Notes under the pieces: generated by a model
The model's database searches: none
The model's input: the letters and a program-made list of their open reading frames with translations, nothing else
What the model was told of the DNA's origin: nothing
NCBI GenBank assembly: GCA_028023455.1
Contig: JAQFVV010006309.1
Coordinates: 2,222,072-2,286,071 of the forward strand
Origin: Epiperipatus broadwayi
Lineage: Eukaryota > Onychophora > Udeonychophora > Euonychophora > Peripatidae
Direction of reading: 5' to 3'
DNA: 64,000 nt
Shown: one piece after another, positions 23,794 to 35,711 of the stretch
Numbering within the stretch: the stretch's first letter is position 1
Layout of the letters: every line of letters begins with the position of its first letter
Translations under genes and position numbers: made by a program

Positions 23794-25850
23794 TGATTTT
23801 AAAAAAAAATTAGTACATTTAAAGGTGGTTCTTGACTTTTGTATCTAATTGGTTGTGTATAAAAGTTGAAATGTGAAAGTAGAGCAATGTAAAAAACCAT
23901 CAGAAAGTGTTTTTAAAATATTTATTTTTTAATGAGGTATATAAGCATATACATAAATAACTCTTTATTGATTAGTATCTGATGTTTCCTTTATAAATTT
24001 ATCAAGAGATAGTTTAATTGTACTCTTCTTTTTCTTTTCTTGATTAAAAAGTTCTGTAACATGCTGTATCTGTTACTATTGCCCTCATACAAAATAGTGA
24101 ATCATCCAAAATAGCAAAATGTAGCAAAGTAGAATATATGAAAGTTGATGACCTCCTATATATTAAATATTAATTACTAAAGTGAATAATAAAATATAAA
24201 TCAATTGAAATGTAAATTTATTTCTAAAAGTTTATTAATTTAATGAAAAAAATTACTTTTGCTGAAAAACCATTAGTGGGGCATCCAAAAATACATTTGA
24301 GGGTCACTAAATGATCTGTGGGTGAAAGGTTGGACAACCATTGATTTATACCACTGTAAATTTATATAATGATGTAGAATTGTGCAATTTTTAAATATGG
24401 GTTTAAAATTAGAAAGATCTTCATGATATAATAATTAGCCAATCTACCTGCCATGACCTTGTCCTGGGATTTGATTCTGAAATGGGTGAACCTTGAAATA
24501 TTCTCAGATTACAAATAAAGTTAGGATTTTTTTTAAAGATTATCAACCAGAAATGGCCAGTAAATAGATATCTAATAGCCAATATCTGAGTAAAATTATA
24601 TTATGACCAATTTTATTTAAATAACTAAACAAAATTATCATTTATATATGACTTAACATTTCAGTAAATTCATATTCTTATTATTACATTTACAATAATT
24701 TAAGGAATATTTCTGTTTCACTGCTGCCTTAAAGAAATTAGAAAGAATACATTTCTGCTCTTTCCTACTTTTTTTCACTGCAACTGCCATTACCAGGTAA
24801 TCATATTTAGCATAAATGTGCCACTTTCAAATATAGTGAGATATCACTGAGTTTTCTATTTTTTACTTGCGATTTTAAACAAAAAATGTTCAGGAAAGGA
24901 GATCACAAATTTTTCTTCTCAGAAATCTGATAGTTCTATATTGAAACTTTAATGAATTATTTAAGAGTAGAATGTATGTGTACACATTAACTTTCTTATA
25001 TAGTTTATTTATAAAATAATGGACAAAAATAAACTAGAATCTTTATATCTGTAGGCACTAAAGCCATCAACCAAGCTAGTTAGTTATTGGTTCTGAAGGT
25101 AGAAACTTCTAAATCAACAGGTTATGAGTTCTTATTTCCATTTGATGACAACAATTTATTTGACCATCTATAACTGTATATCACTTCCAAATGAGGAGAG
25201 ATTAGTGTATTGGATAAACAGACTAATATTAAATAAATCATAGTCAAACTTTGAAAAATTTATAGTAAAAGTGAAGACATCAATATTGAAATTACAAATG
25301 GAATGGGGTTAATTATAAATACAAGATAGGAAAATGCTATTTTAGAAAGTATATCAGATAAAATAATAAGATTACATATTAAACTTATAAGTTATAGTGA
25401 TGAAAAGATAAAGATGTAAATAGAATCAATAACATTCTAAAAATAGTTATGTGAGATTTTAAGCTAGAATTGAAAAAAAAAAACATTTGAAAGTAAATAG
25501 ATATAGAAGCATCTGATTGATGGCTAATCAGAGTTTAATTATATTTTGTTGATATATTCATGTATTTAACATATTTGACAAGGAAATGGTCATCAATTAG
25601 TTAAAATAAAGATATATGTTGAAGAAAAACCAGAAGGATTGAAAATAATTGTGAAAGATTTTATTAACAAATTTGTTAAAAACTATTTTCTTAAGTTAAA
25701 GATAGAATAAAATTATTTTGAAACATTAACAGAATTTGAAAAGACCCATATTGAAGCAGAAGTAATATTTTCATTGAATCAGGCCAATGTATTCGGTACT
25801 AAACATAATACAAGAAATAATTAAAAATTATTATTTAGAAAAATGTAATA
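23794..25850. other. AT-rich stretch with a hAT-like 3' end at about 24255-24350
   Basis: GAGGGTCACTAAATGATCTG and AAAGGTTGGACAACCATTGA resemble the 3' end of hAT-type non-autonomous elements (usual end GGTTGG-ACCACTG), compare 60360-60640. The left end was not found. The rest shows no gene. Confidence 0.35.
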
Positions 25851-25964
25851 TTAAAACAGGCAAAACTCTCTATATGCATTGCCATTCAGAGAAAGCCAGA
25901 GTAATCAATGGATTCCAGAAGACTTGTGGATAAAATCTCCCATCTAGTGCCTACTCATCCAATA

Positions 25965-26006
25965 TCCTCAAACTATTTTCTGGCTTGTGGCCTTCATCAG
26001 TGAGGA
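25965..26006 (-). ncRNA. Hammerhead ribozyme-like motif, family A unit 1
   Basis: Minus strand: TCCTCA (26006-26001), CTGATGA (26000-25994), stem II AGGC-CACAA-GCCA with an A.A at its base, GAAA (25980-25977), short stem III region, GTT with predicted cut between 25971 and 25970, TGAGGA (25970-25965). Stem I TCCTCA/TGAGGA is 6 Watson-Crick pairs. Core residues are intact; the cut site is U and not C, and stem III has one mismatch. Confidence 0.7.
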
Positions 26007-26413
26007 GTCTTGGATCTGAGAGCACTGCACCTAGATCTTAGGATCTAATGAAACCCTTCAACAGCTACCTTTTATTTCTACTTAACTACAAAACTATGAG
26101 ACTTAAATTGAAACACCATATTTTCAACCAAGCTCATCAGGTTATATAGTCATATAGGTTTGAATTCAGTTCAGTACCTATACATTTTGGTGTCTTTTGG
26201 TTTTTTAATAACCATAGCCACCACTATTCTATTAGGCAGGATTGGTTTTAAGCCAATAAACATCACATGATCACCATTTCTTATGTTTGCTTTTAACTGT
26301 TATTAAAGCAGGCAAAACTTTATACATATTGCCACTCAGTGCAAGCCAGAATAATCAATGGATGCCAGAAGGCTTGTGCATAAAGTCCCCATCTAGTGCC
26401 TACTCATCCAATA

Positions 26414-26455
26414 TCCCCAGACTAGTTTTTGGCTTGTGGCCTTCATCAGTGAGGA
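26414..26455 (-). ncRNA. Hammerhead ribozyme-like motif, family A unit 2 (core mutated)
   Basis: Same layout as unit 1, with stem I TCCTCA/TGGGGA (one G.U) and stem III AC-TA-GT followed by C. GAAA reads AAAA, so the essential G12 is lost and cleavage is not expected. Predicted ancestral cut between 26420 and 26419. Confidence 0.65.
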
Positions 26456-26805
26456 GCCTTGTATATGAGAGCACTGCACCTAGATCTTAGAATCTAATGC
26501 TACTGACCAACAGCCACCTTTTATCTCTGGTTAACTACAAAACTATGAGACTTAAATTGAAAACACCTTAATATTTTTAATCCAAACTCATCAGCTTAAA
26601 TAGTCATATAGATCTGAACTCAGTTGAGTATGTATACATTTTGGTGTCTTTGGTTCTTTAATAACCATAGCCATCACTATTCTATTAAATATTAAGGTGT
26701 TTTCAATTTAAGTCTCGTATGTTGAGTTAATTAGAAATAAAAGGTGCCTATTGGAGAGTTGCATTAGATCCTAAGATCTAGGTGTAGTGTACTGATATCC
26801 AAGGC

Positions 26806-26847
26806 TCCGCACTGATGAAGGCCACAAGCCAGAAACTAGTCTGGGGA
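26806..26847 (+). ncRNA. Hammerhead ribozyme-like motif, family A unit 3 (intact core)
   Basis: TCCGCA (stem I), CTGATGA (26812-26818), stem II AGGC-CACAA-GCCA, GAAAC (26832-26836), loop TA, GT, C17 at 26841, then TGGGGA (26842-26847). Every canonical core residue is present. Stem I has one G.G mismatch and the base of stem II is A.A, so activity may be low. Stem III is 2 bp (AC/GU) with a 2-base loop, as in minimal hammerheads that work as dimers. Confidence 0.7.
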
Positions 26848-27019
26848 TATTGGGATGAGTAGGCACTAGATGGGGATTTTATGCACAAAACTTCAGCATA
26901 CATTGATTACTCTGACTTGCACTGAGTGGCAATACATCTAAAGAGTTTTACCTGTTTTAATAACAGTTAAGAGCAAGCATAAGAAATGGTGATCATGCGA
27001 TGTTTATTGGCTTAAAAAT

Positions 27020-30000
27020 GTAATATTTGAAACTTTGTAAAATAATGCATTAAAAGTATAATTGGTGCTTTGAGGAGCTATAATTGAATTTGCAAGGACA
27101 ATTTAAAGAAATGATTCAAGAAGAAATATAACTGAGTTTGCTAAAAAAACATAATAATAATAACGTAAAAAAACATTAAAAAAAAACATAAAGAAATGAT
27201 TCAAAGTATCAAGAATATATTAGAAAGACTGTTTTTTTATATTACAAAAAAGAAGGTATTGGCTTTAAAAAGAAATAAATTCCTATTAATTAGTCTGAAA
27301 ATAAAAATATCTTGAAATTTCTTTTTTATTAGAAATCTTTCACATACCATTAAACTTCAAAATTTTTTAAATTTCTATTCATATTTCTCAATTGTTTCGG
27401 TCAGAAAGTGAATTAGAAACATTTATTGCTCAAAGCAATTTATTGTACATGGTGTTCATAAATTCACCATCCTAGAAAATATTAAAAAAAAAGTTTTTAT
27501 CTACACAATTTGTTTAGCTTGATATAAGTCAATATACCCACTATTATTAAAAATAAATATGTTTACTCATTTAAAAAGAAACGTTTTTAGTAGAAGTATG
27601 TATTTTACCAGTAGTTACTTACAGTTCTAAAACTTTGGCACTTAACATGTAAATCAATTACAGAAAGTTATTGCAATACAATAAAGTATAAAGAAATCTA
27701 GGAAAAGAGAAATACTTGAGCGAAAGAATAACAGGACTCGAACATTAAAGGTATCTGGATCATTTCTCAGCTGAGTAAAATATTTTTTTAAAAAAAAAAG
27801 GAGTTTGATTCTGTAAATGAAACTGGAGAGCAAATGTCACACGATTTCTCAAGCAATTAATTTAATTACTTACATCGTATATTTGTGAATTAATTATGTC
27901 AGTTAAATACAAAATCAGTTTTCTTTTATTTAATTATTAAATATATTTTACAAATAACAATCGCATATAAGCAGATTAGAAAGTATGAAGTAATAGTAAA
28001 GAGATTTAGTTAAAACTAATAGTGTAAAAGCGTATGTTTATCTAATTATAGAAAGGGTACTGTAGTGTCTTTGTTAAGTGAATGGCTTTTAACACTGTTA
28101 ATTAATGTTGATTCTAATTGCAAATGTTTCTTAGAAAGTCTTTTTTTAATGCAAGCACTTTAACTCTTGAAGTATTGCTTCAGTGCGCTTGTTAACAATA
28201 ATAAATTCTGGTTTCCGCACGTTTTATTCTAATATTAAAAACACACCAAAAAAATCTTTAATCATTAAATCATCATCATTATATGAGTATTTGTATTTAA
28301 TTCTAGAGAAAAAAAATAAAAATAAAGCGAAAAACAAAAAATAAAAAGTTAGAGAAAAAAAAGAAGAAAATATTAAAATCAGAGAATACTTTGTATGTAA
28401 TTTAAGAATGAAAGTATGGTTGTGCAAATGTACAGCTCATTGTCCCAATTCGTGAAGAGAGACGTTAACAATTTGAGATTCATGATTGTCTCTGTAAATA
28501 ATTTAATTAACAGATGACATTAATTTTAAACCAGGGAGAGAAAATGAAAAAAAACAATAATACAATGATTGATTATACTTAAGTCATCACTTAAGACATT
28601 TTAATACAATGAAATACTCATTAAAGTTTATGGTATAGGGCAAAAAGATGTCAGGGTAAATTGTGCTAAGGAATGTGAAACAATGGTAAGCTACTACAAG
28701 AATTATCAATAGTTATTTAGAAAATACATAATATATCGATAAAATTAAGAAACTTTTCTTAGACAACTATAAATTATAACTATATGTGGTAAGAAAAGCT
28801 ATAATTGCATGAAAATTATTATTGAAGCTAAGCACTTTCAAGGGCATTAAATATCCTTATAGTCATTCCCTATGGAATGTAGGTGGTTGTATGCATATAT
28901 ATATAGGCAATAGACTATTCAAAATGTATGTAAATCAGATTGCCAATTTCTTAAGAAGAGGGAAGTAGAATTTCTTGCAATTTATGATATTGGGGTTGTT
29001 AGTTATATGCCAGACTTCTTTGACCCACTTAGAATCAATTTGCTTGATGCATAATATGTTGCCAGATATGGGCTCTAATGTCATGTTTTGGTGCTCAAAG
29101 AAAATCAACTAATGCTCTGGATTATCTGTTATTCATCTGTTAGCAAATGTGATTAGAGAGTCTCACACATGTTTCACCATAGTAGATAGTGCTGTACTTT
29201 GACTTTATATAAGGTGTGTGAAGTTTGTTCTATATGGGGTCTGTCCTCTTACAAAAGTGTGTCAGCAAATATTATTATAATATATATATATATATATTAC
29301 TAGAGACAATCTAAATAAACCATCTATACTAACAAAATGGTGGCAAGTCTATGACAGAATAATAATAATACCAGACATTCTCACACATAGAAAAAATTTA
29401 AAAAAAAAACCTATTATATTTTTCATTGTAAAATTTTTGATTTAATATATGTAAACAATGGAGCCACTATACAAGTTGTTTCAAAATCTACTCATTCATT
29501 TTGCCACTAACTGGAAAAAAAAAATAGTTTAAAAAAAAAAATAGAAATTTGTAAAAAAAAATAATAATAATTTTCTAGTTCACATTCCAACCACTATGTG
29601 ATACTGTAATCCCAATGACATTCATTGCAAATAGCTGTTTCCTTTTCAAACAAGAAACATATTGACAAAATTATAGTTTAAAATCACTTAGATATGTATC
29701 TTTTGCATTTTATCAAAAACAAATTTCATTTGTAGTAAAACAAAGATGAACAGTTTGATGGTTTTTTTTTCTTAGTGTATTCTATAATAATTTTTTAAAA
29801 TAATATTCCATTGGATTTAATATTTTTTAAATCAAAATTTTAAATTTCATCAATTACAAGAAATATAAAATTTTGTTTACTGTACAATACTTTTTTTGTT
29901 AATTACTTGTGTGTATATATATTAAAATATTTACATAATTAGAAAATAAACATATCCATTTTTATATGTATGTAAAAAAATTATTCCATACTTTTCAGTG

Positions 30001-30160
30001 TTTTATATTTTTATTAATTATTTTTGTTGTTGACTTCTTATGCACACATATTTTAAAAGTAAAACATTATAGAAATAAAAATGCATTGTTATTTTTATTA
30101 TATGTATATAGTATTTACTATCTGCAGACCCATATTATTGCTTAAGGTCTCTAAATAAAT
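27020..30160. other. AT-rich stretch, no gene seen
   Basis: Short frames only (for example 28224-28427 on the minus strand, Phe/Ser-rich low complexity). A (TA)n run lies at 29279-29297. Several poly-A/T runs. Confidence 0.5.
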
Positions 30161-30502
30161 GTTTTTTTTAAAATTTATAATATAAACTTTATTAACAAAA
30201 TAAATATTTACAATTTATACAAGTAATTAAACAAATGATAAATACATGTTACAGTTTTGTATACCAAAACCCAAAGAATTTGATATATTCCACTATTAAA
30301 ACAAAAAGCTCCAGGTTATTAAATAGTTATCTTAAACTCAAGGAGATTGACCTGTAACAATATAATAGAAGGAGACTCTAAGACATCAAGCAAATGCAAC
30401 TCAAAGGAGTGAAGCACGTAACAAAATGTTTGATTAGCCTAAGGAATAAACCACCAAAAAGAATTCCAACTTTTACTTAAAACAAATATTTATCTGACAA
30501 TC

Positions 30503-33150
30503 TCACATAAGAGTTGTTCCAGGATCACCCCAGATCCAATTCATCGCCTTCTTTGGCAAGTATCTCAGACATTGATTGAAATAAGTTTCCCAATCACTAT
30601 AGAGTTTTCTCAGCCAGTTGAATTTCTTTTTATCGAATATTATAGTACATCTTATATACCATATTGTCTTAAGGGTATGCACAGTTACCATTGCATTGTG
30701 GAGGTTAAATTTCTCAATGTATTGACTAAATAGAAGTTTTAAGTTTATGATTGGCCCGTGGAACACTGTAGCTGTTATCTGCCCAAATGCCAAACATTCT
30801 TCGAATAGATGCTGAAAAGTTTCATCACCAGATTTGCATAGTAAACAGATTAGATCCAAATCCATATGTAGTCTTTCATTTAGAATGTTAGCTGTTGGGA
30901 ACAAGCCATTCATTAGTTTGAAAACAAATTTCAAGTAGGATTGGGGTGCATATATAGAATGGAACTTTTTTAATACATTTTTTTATATATATCCAACCAT
31001 GCATTGTCATGACTTTTAAAATTATTCATTAAGTTTTCATATTTAATACCTTCCAAACTAGGCATATTCAGATCATCCTGGAGATCTCTATAAGGGAATG
31101 AAAAGATCTTTCCTTACATCTAATTTCATTAAAGGTGTCAGCATGATAAACGGAAGGCTCAAGAAATTGACTTTTAATTAGGTTAATAAATATACTTGTT
31201 TTGATGTAAGATATGTATAATCCTGGATCAATCAGGCCAAGACCTTTTTCTATTGGCATCTGCAAGGTTGATATTGAGATCCATCTTAAAGCTCTACCCC
31301 TGGGATATTTTTTTGCAATCTGGTTTATTCCGAGTATTGTTTTGTTATGAAGGGCTACCCAGGGTGCATAGTATGCCAAAATCCCTGAAACAATCAAATT
31401 AAAAATTAATGCTCTTATAATTTCATATAATTTAAGCGATGAAAATTTACTTATTTTATCTTCAATTTTTGTAATAATTAATTTATTCAACTAACTGTTC
31501 ATTTTTATCTTGGACATATATAATGGTATGCCCAAGAAAGCAGATGGGAGAGCCATAAAGTTAGATGGCATTTTTTTTACCTGTAGCTAACTGCCAGGCT
31601 GCAGACTTTATTTGTTGAATAACTGAGCTGGTTTCAGCCTGAAAATTTTCTAAGATATTCATCACAACTTGGATATTATAGCTGTTTTGAAATATTATTA
31701 TAATATCATCAATAAATGCTGTAGCAGCTACCTGCAATCCCAAGTGTGCAGGAGGGTTTACATAAACTGCAAACAAAAGAGCTGCCAAGAGAGAATCCTG
31801 TGTAATACCCTTCTTAGAGATAAAAAATTCAGATCTTCTCATAAAGTTTTTAAGAGAGATTCTACTATTTTTAATATAGTTTTCAACTGCATTCACCAAC
31901 CATATGTGATCTTGGATTAAAAGGTGGAGGGACTTAATCAAATATGACCAATTGACCAGGTCAAAAGCAGCCCTACAATCTATTTGGATAGCATAATATT
32001 GGGTTAAGTTTAAATCCCTGGCATATTTAATAGCCTTGTGAATTTTTAAGGCTTCATTTACTGCATGTCTACCCTTAATGGCATGGTGAGCAAAAGATAT
32101 TCTAGTATTGATAAGGTGATGCAATTTCTTCAAGAAATTTTAGCCAGAATCTTCGAATCAATTTCTTCTACAGAAATGTCTCATGGACTTTGCACTAATT
32201 TGTCTTTTTTGAGGCTAAACATTACTCTGTTGCTCATGAAGGGCCACTCAATTCTCTCATAACACAATTGATTAAAAAATCTCCACATTGCAAATCTGAG
32301 AGCATAGTCAAGCTATTTATAAACAGAGGCTGGGATTGTGTCATTCACCATTATTGATTGTACCTTGAGGATATTAATCTCAACTTAAATATCCTGATTT
32401 GAAATATACTCTTTCTGTTACCCAGTTGTGATACTACTGTATTGATCAATGAAACCTGTGTTTATGCCAAATTTCATTTTTAACTTTTCAAGTACCCTAG
32501 AGTGTGGGATATATAATCTAGCATAGTTTATCATGGGTTTTGATAATTTACTCAAGTTAGGAATTAATTTCCTGAGCCATATTGTATGAGTGTCTTGATG
32601 CATAAGTTGATATAAGCTGTTGTATTCTTCTTGTAAACTATTTATTAATTGTTGATTAGGTCTGAGTTGAGTAAAACTCCCTGAAATATCAGAGATTCTA
32701 TTTGTCATCTGATTCATTGATAAAATATTCTGTGCATTCTTATAACATATTCTAGAAAGATCTTTTTTAATTTTAAACCAAGCAATACAGAATGGTAGGC
32801 TTAAACATTTTGTATAATAATTAATGATAGTCAATATAACAGATAATTGGTCAATAGAGGACAGAGAAGCATCTCTTATGTTTCTCCTAATAGAAAATCT
32901 ATATTAATTTTTGTTTTGACAATAGTTATCAAGTTCTAACTTTACACAGAGGTGATCTGAAAAAACAACCAGTACTGTATTAATTGTTGACACATTGAGC
33001 TTATGCCCTGACACAACGAAAAGATCTATAAGGGAAGAGAATCTGCTATTAAAGAAAGTATATGCATTATCTGGATATTTTATTTGAAAGAGTATTAATA
33101 TTTTATTCTTATTTTTCTTTTAATGCCAGAGTCATTATGAAATTAATTGA
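30503..33150 (-). pseudogene. LINE-B ORF2, distal part: endonuclease end, reverse transcriptase, zinc finger
   Basis: At 33110-32940 the minus strand gives FFNSRFSSLIDLFVVSG and VVFSDHLCVKLEL, the last endonuclease motif with its SDH. 32834-32418 is the linker. 32133-31561 holds RT: YYAIQIDCRAAFDLVNW (motif A), KGITQDSLLAALLF (motif B, altered from QGSPLSPLLF) and FIDDIIIIF (motif C, DD kept). 31490-31068 is the thumb-like region, and 30934-30503 has CLLC-KSGDETFQH-LFEEC, a CX2CX7HX4C motif as in LINE-A. Frame breaks near 32400, 32140, 31540 and 31000 inactivate it. Confidence 0.85.
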
Positions 33151-33253
33151 ATTCACAATTTAATAGAGGATAACTTCACATTTCACTTATTCTTTAGTCT
33201 TTAGGACACTTACACATATTATTATTCATTGATATGTTTAGATATACATAAAT

Positions 33254-33940
33254 TTACATAATAGATGTGTATATTGTCCTACGATTTAGAAATCGGGCAT
33301 CCAAACAAATGCGAGCTGATCCATCCTTCTTTTTGACAATAACTAAAGGGTTATTAAATGCCGAGGCAGATTTTCGGATAACACCCCATTCCACCATCTG
33401 GCTAATTTGCTTATCCACCTCTTTTTTGTATTGATAAGGTATTGGGTAGGATTTGCACTGAAAGGGTTCCAGATCATTCAGTCGTATCCGGTGGACATAC
33501 CCTTTGATGATTCCAGGCTGTTTTGAAAAAACATTTTTGTAATTACACAATAACAAATATAATGCCTCTTTCACCTCATCAGTTAAACCAATTGATTCAT
33601 TTACCTTCAATTTTACATCAAGATCAGTTGTGATTGTTTCCATGCAACTTAAATTTAAGGATTGGTGCAGTACATATTGCTTAAAATGAACAATTTCACC
33701 TTTACATATCAATTGTTTTGCCATATAATCTATGATGCAACCATGCATCTGAAGAAAATCTGATCCCAAGATCACAGCATGTACTAACCCTGCCATTATC
33801 AAAAAAACATGTTCCTGGCTTACTGAATTAAATTGTACTGTTAGCAATACTTGTTGAGGAATCAATTTAGCCTTTCGCCCATTGACTAAGGTAACCTGAA
33901 AGGATTGTTTGATCGGCAAGGATGGAACAATCATACCCAC
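33254..33940 (-). pseudogene. Gypsy-type protease end and reverse transcriptase N-terminus
   Basis: 229 codons. ILGSDFLQMHGCIIDY is the C-terminal part of a retropepsin. Then come VFSKQPGIIKGYVHRI (linker), EVDKQISQMVEWGVIRKSAS and FNNPLVIVKKKDGSARICLD, the start of a Ty3/gypsy RT (usual form SPVVLVKKKDGSWRFCVD). The frame ends at DARFLNRRTIYTSIM, before the YxDD active site. Polymerase function is therefore impossible from this copy. Confidence 0.85.
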
Positions 33941-33949
33941 TTTTAAAAG

Positions 33950-34156
33950 TCAGTGAAACAATTCATCTGAAATGATGGAAGCCTGACTACCGGTATCAAT
34001 TAAAGCTTTAATCTCAATTTTTCCAAACATGATCATAATTTCTGGACAATTGCTAAAATAAAATTGGTTCTCTATTTCCTCCACTCCAAAATCTTCCAGT
34101 TCAAACTCTATTGAATTTAAAGCCACAACCAAATCGTTCCTCTCCATATCAATCAT
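33950..34156 (-). pseudogene. Gypsy-type aspartic protease, N-terminal part
   Basis: The frame includes IKALIDTGSQASIISDELF: the DTG active-site triad typically followed by A/S-x-x-S in Ty3/gypsy retropepsins. A frame break just downstream (about 33945) separates it from its other half in 33254-33940. It lies directly after gag, as expected of gag-pro-pol order. Confidence 0.8.
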
Positions 34157-34194
34157 TGGTCCCTGCAGTGAGGAACACTGCCACGAGGCCCTAC

Positions 34195-35232
34195 TCAGTT
34201 TAATGGATGATTTGAATATCCAGTCGCTGGAGTCTTAACCCCAGTACTGGTGGTACCATATGGATAACTTCCTGGTTGTAAACTGGTAACACGATTATAT
34301 TCATGATTTCTAATGTAACCTCCATGATCCCTATATGGATTTTGTCTCCTATTATTATGATAATTCCTTGTGGACCTTTGCATGCGACCTGCAAATTGGT
34401 TTCCTGGTACATGATAGTTTACATTTGCCAAATTGTAATTAGGGTTATCTCTTGTAGTTCCAGTTGATCTATTACAAGTACCCTCTCCAGCTTCTAATAT
34501 TCCCAGGATATCTGCTACTTCTTCAACGGTATGCCGATCTGCAGCCACCAATGTTTGCTCAATATGCCTTGGTAAATTTCTACGCAAAATCCGCACAATA
34601 TGAGTTTCTGATAATGGAAATGCAGTCAGGGTTTTGAATTTGGCCACCTGATGTCTAAAAAATTGAGTATAACTCCCATCATGAGAAGTATATTTTTCAT
34701 GAGAAAGTCTATGGCGTATAGAATCCTGCTTGTCCTCGTTCCAGAAGTTATTCATTATTGCTTCACGATAATCACCATAAGTCTGAGGCCTTTCAAACAG
34801 AGATCTCCACCATTCTTTAGCTGATGCATATAAATGGTTACTAGCAACTGCCAACTTTTCTTTCTCTGACAGGATACTGAGTGTAAACAACTCTTCTAAT
34901 GTATTCAAGTATTCCATAGGATTCTCATGATATTCACCTTTAAAAACCCTAACATTAATGAACCTTGAAGCATTATGATTCATATATGAATCATTAGAGA
35001 TTTGGTGTGGAAAATCAGAAGATCTTTTGGACTCCATCACATTTGCTCCATCATGAACTTTATCTAAACAACATTTACAATTTTCCTTATTTATCAATTC
35101 CTTAACACATGTCTCATCCTTAAGATAACCTCTGTCTGTAATATTATCTTTCATTTTATTTTGGTCTATCTCTACTTCATATTCTCTCCATTGTTTTTGT
35201 AAATTTGATATACATTCACAATTCTCTAACAT
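34195..35232 (-). CDS. Gypsy-type Gag polyprotein, uninterrupted frame
   Basis: 345 codons with no stop, the longest open frame in the window. Residues about 90-240 match the retrotransposon gag core: FINVRVFKGEYHENPMEYL, then YASAKEWWRSLFERPQTYGD and a helical region ending LPRHIEQTLV. The C-terminal third is rich in Arg, Asn, Tyr and Gly (RNA-binding-like), without a clear CCHC knuckle. Gag forms the particle around the element RNA. Start chosen at MLENCECISN because upstream codons hold stops. An intact gag next to broken pro and pol suggests a fairly recent insertion or chance survival; function as a cell gene is unsupported. Confidence 0.75.
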   Translation of the reverse strand: MLENCECISNLQKQWREYEVEIDQNKMKDNITDRGYLKDETCVKELINKENCKCCLDKVHDGANVMESKRSSDFPHQISNDSYMNHNASRFINVRVFKGEYHENPMEYLNTLEELFTLSILSEKEKLAVASNHLYASAKEWWRSLFERPQTYGDYREAIMNNFWNEDKQDSIRHRLSHEKYTSHDGSYTQFFRHQVAKFKTLTAFPLSETHIVRILRRNLPRHIEQTLVAADRHTVEEVADILGILEAGEGTCNRSTGTTRDNPNYNLANVNYHVPGNQFAGRMQRSTRNYHNNRRQNPYRDHGGYIRNHEYNRVTSLQPGSYPYGTTSTGVKTPATGYSNHPLN

Positions 35233-35279
35233 AATGTTTTTTATTTGCTCAACTTTTACAATAACTGAATTTTTTCAAT

Positions 35280-35517
35280 CTCTGAATGCATATATATTAA
35301 AACAGCTGCACCTTAGGTGGGCCTATCATTAGATTTAAAAAGCAAAATATTCTGTTGAGATAATTTATCAATACCAGGTGTATTATGGTTAATTTTAGTC
35401 TGTTAAAATTACAATTTTATATTTTTCTTTAGATAAATATTCAACAATTTTATCAACTTTACCTGGGCTATTTAAACCTCTAATATTAAGAGTTAGTATA
35501 TTGAGGGATTTGTTCAT
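35280..35517 (-). pseudogene. LINE-B ORF2, start of the endonuclease
   Basis: The minus strand opens with ATG and reads MNKSLNILTLNIRGLNSPGK and then VEYLSKEKYKIVILTD before a stop. The LNIRGLN and ILTD strands are the N-terminus of apurinic-type LINE endonucleases. A second frame continues to about 35280, where the gypsy fragment begins. About 250 bp of the expected middle of the domain is missing between this and 33110. Confidence 0.8.
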
Positions 35518-35711
35518 AATTACTGGAATTAATTGACCTTTTATCCTCAAATATATCACTTATAGTTTCATTCATCATTTCATTTGTATCCTTGTGATAA
35601 CCAATTTTGATATTAAACTCCAGAATTACTACCAAACTGACCTAACATTGTAGGGTTATTCTTTATATCATTGGTAATGACATCAACTCCTTTTGTATTT
35701 ATTCAATACAC

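Larger units (their letters stand above)
25852..27019. repeat. Hammerhead family A: two tandem units (minus) plus one inverted unit (plus)
   Basis: Two minus-strand units lie head to tail at an offset of 449 bp (predicted cut 25971/25970 to 26420/26419). A third, plus-strand unit follows to 27019, so 26247-27019 is an inverted dimer of about 770 bp with ends TTTTAAGCCAATAAACATCA. Each unit contains GGCAAAAC...ATTGCCA.TCAG, CAATGGAT, CCCATCTAGTGCCTACTCAT and a hammerhead motif. No protein frame spans a unit. Tandem units of a few hundred bp with one hammerhead each are the hallmark of metazoan retrozymes and hammerhead satellites. Family membership is inference. Confidence 0.8.
33245..35275 (-). 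mobile_element. LTR-less Ty3/gypsy-like fragment nested in LINE-B
   Basis: Contains gag, protease and the first part of RT in the same orientation as the host LINE. RNase H, integrase and both LTRs are missing. It starts and stops inside the LINE endonuclease region. The edges are not marked by LTRs or an evident target-site duplication, so simple LTR-element insertion followed by deletion is only one option. Capture of a truncated gypsy transcript during LINE reverse transcription, or two separate events, are others. Confidence 0.75.

Noticed and set aside
28224-28427. Phe-rich minus-strand frame as a membrane peptide
   Set aside because: Low-complexity translation of an A/T-rich tract.
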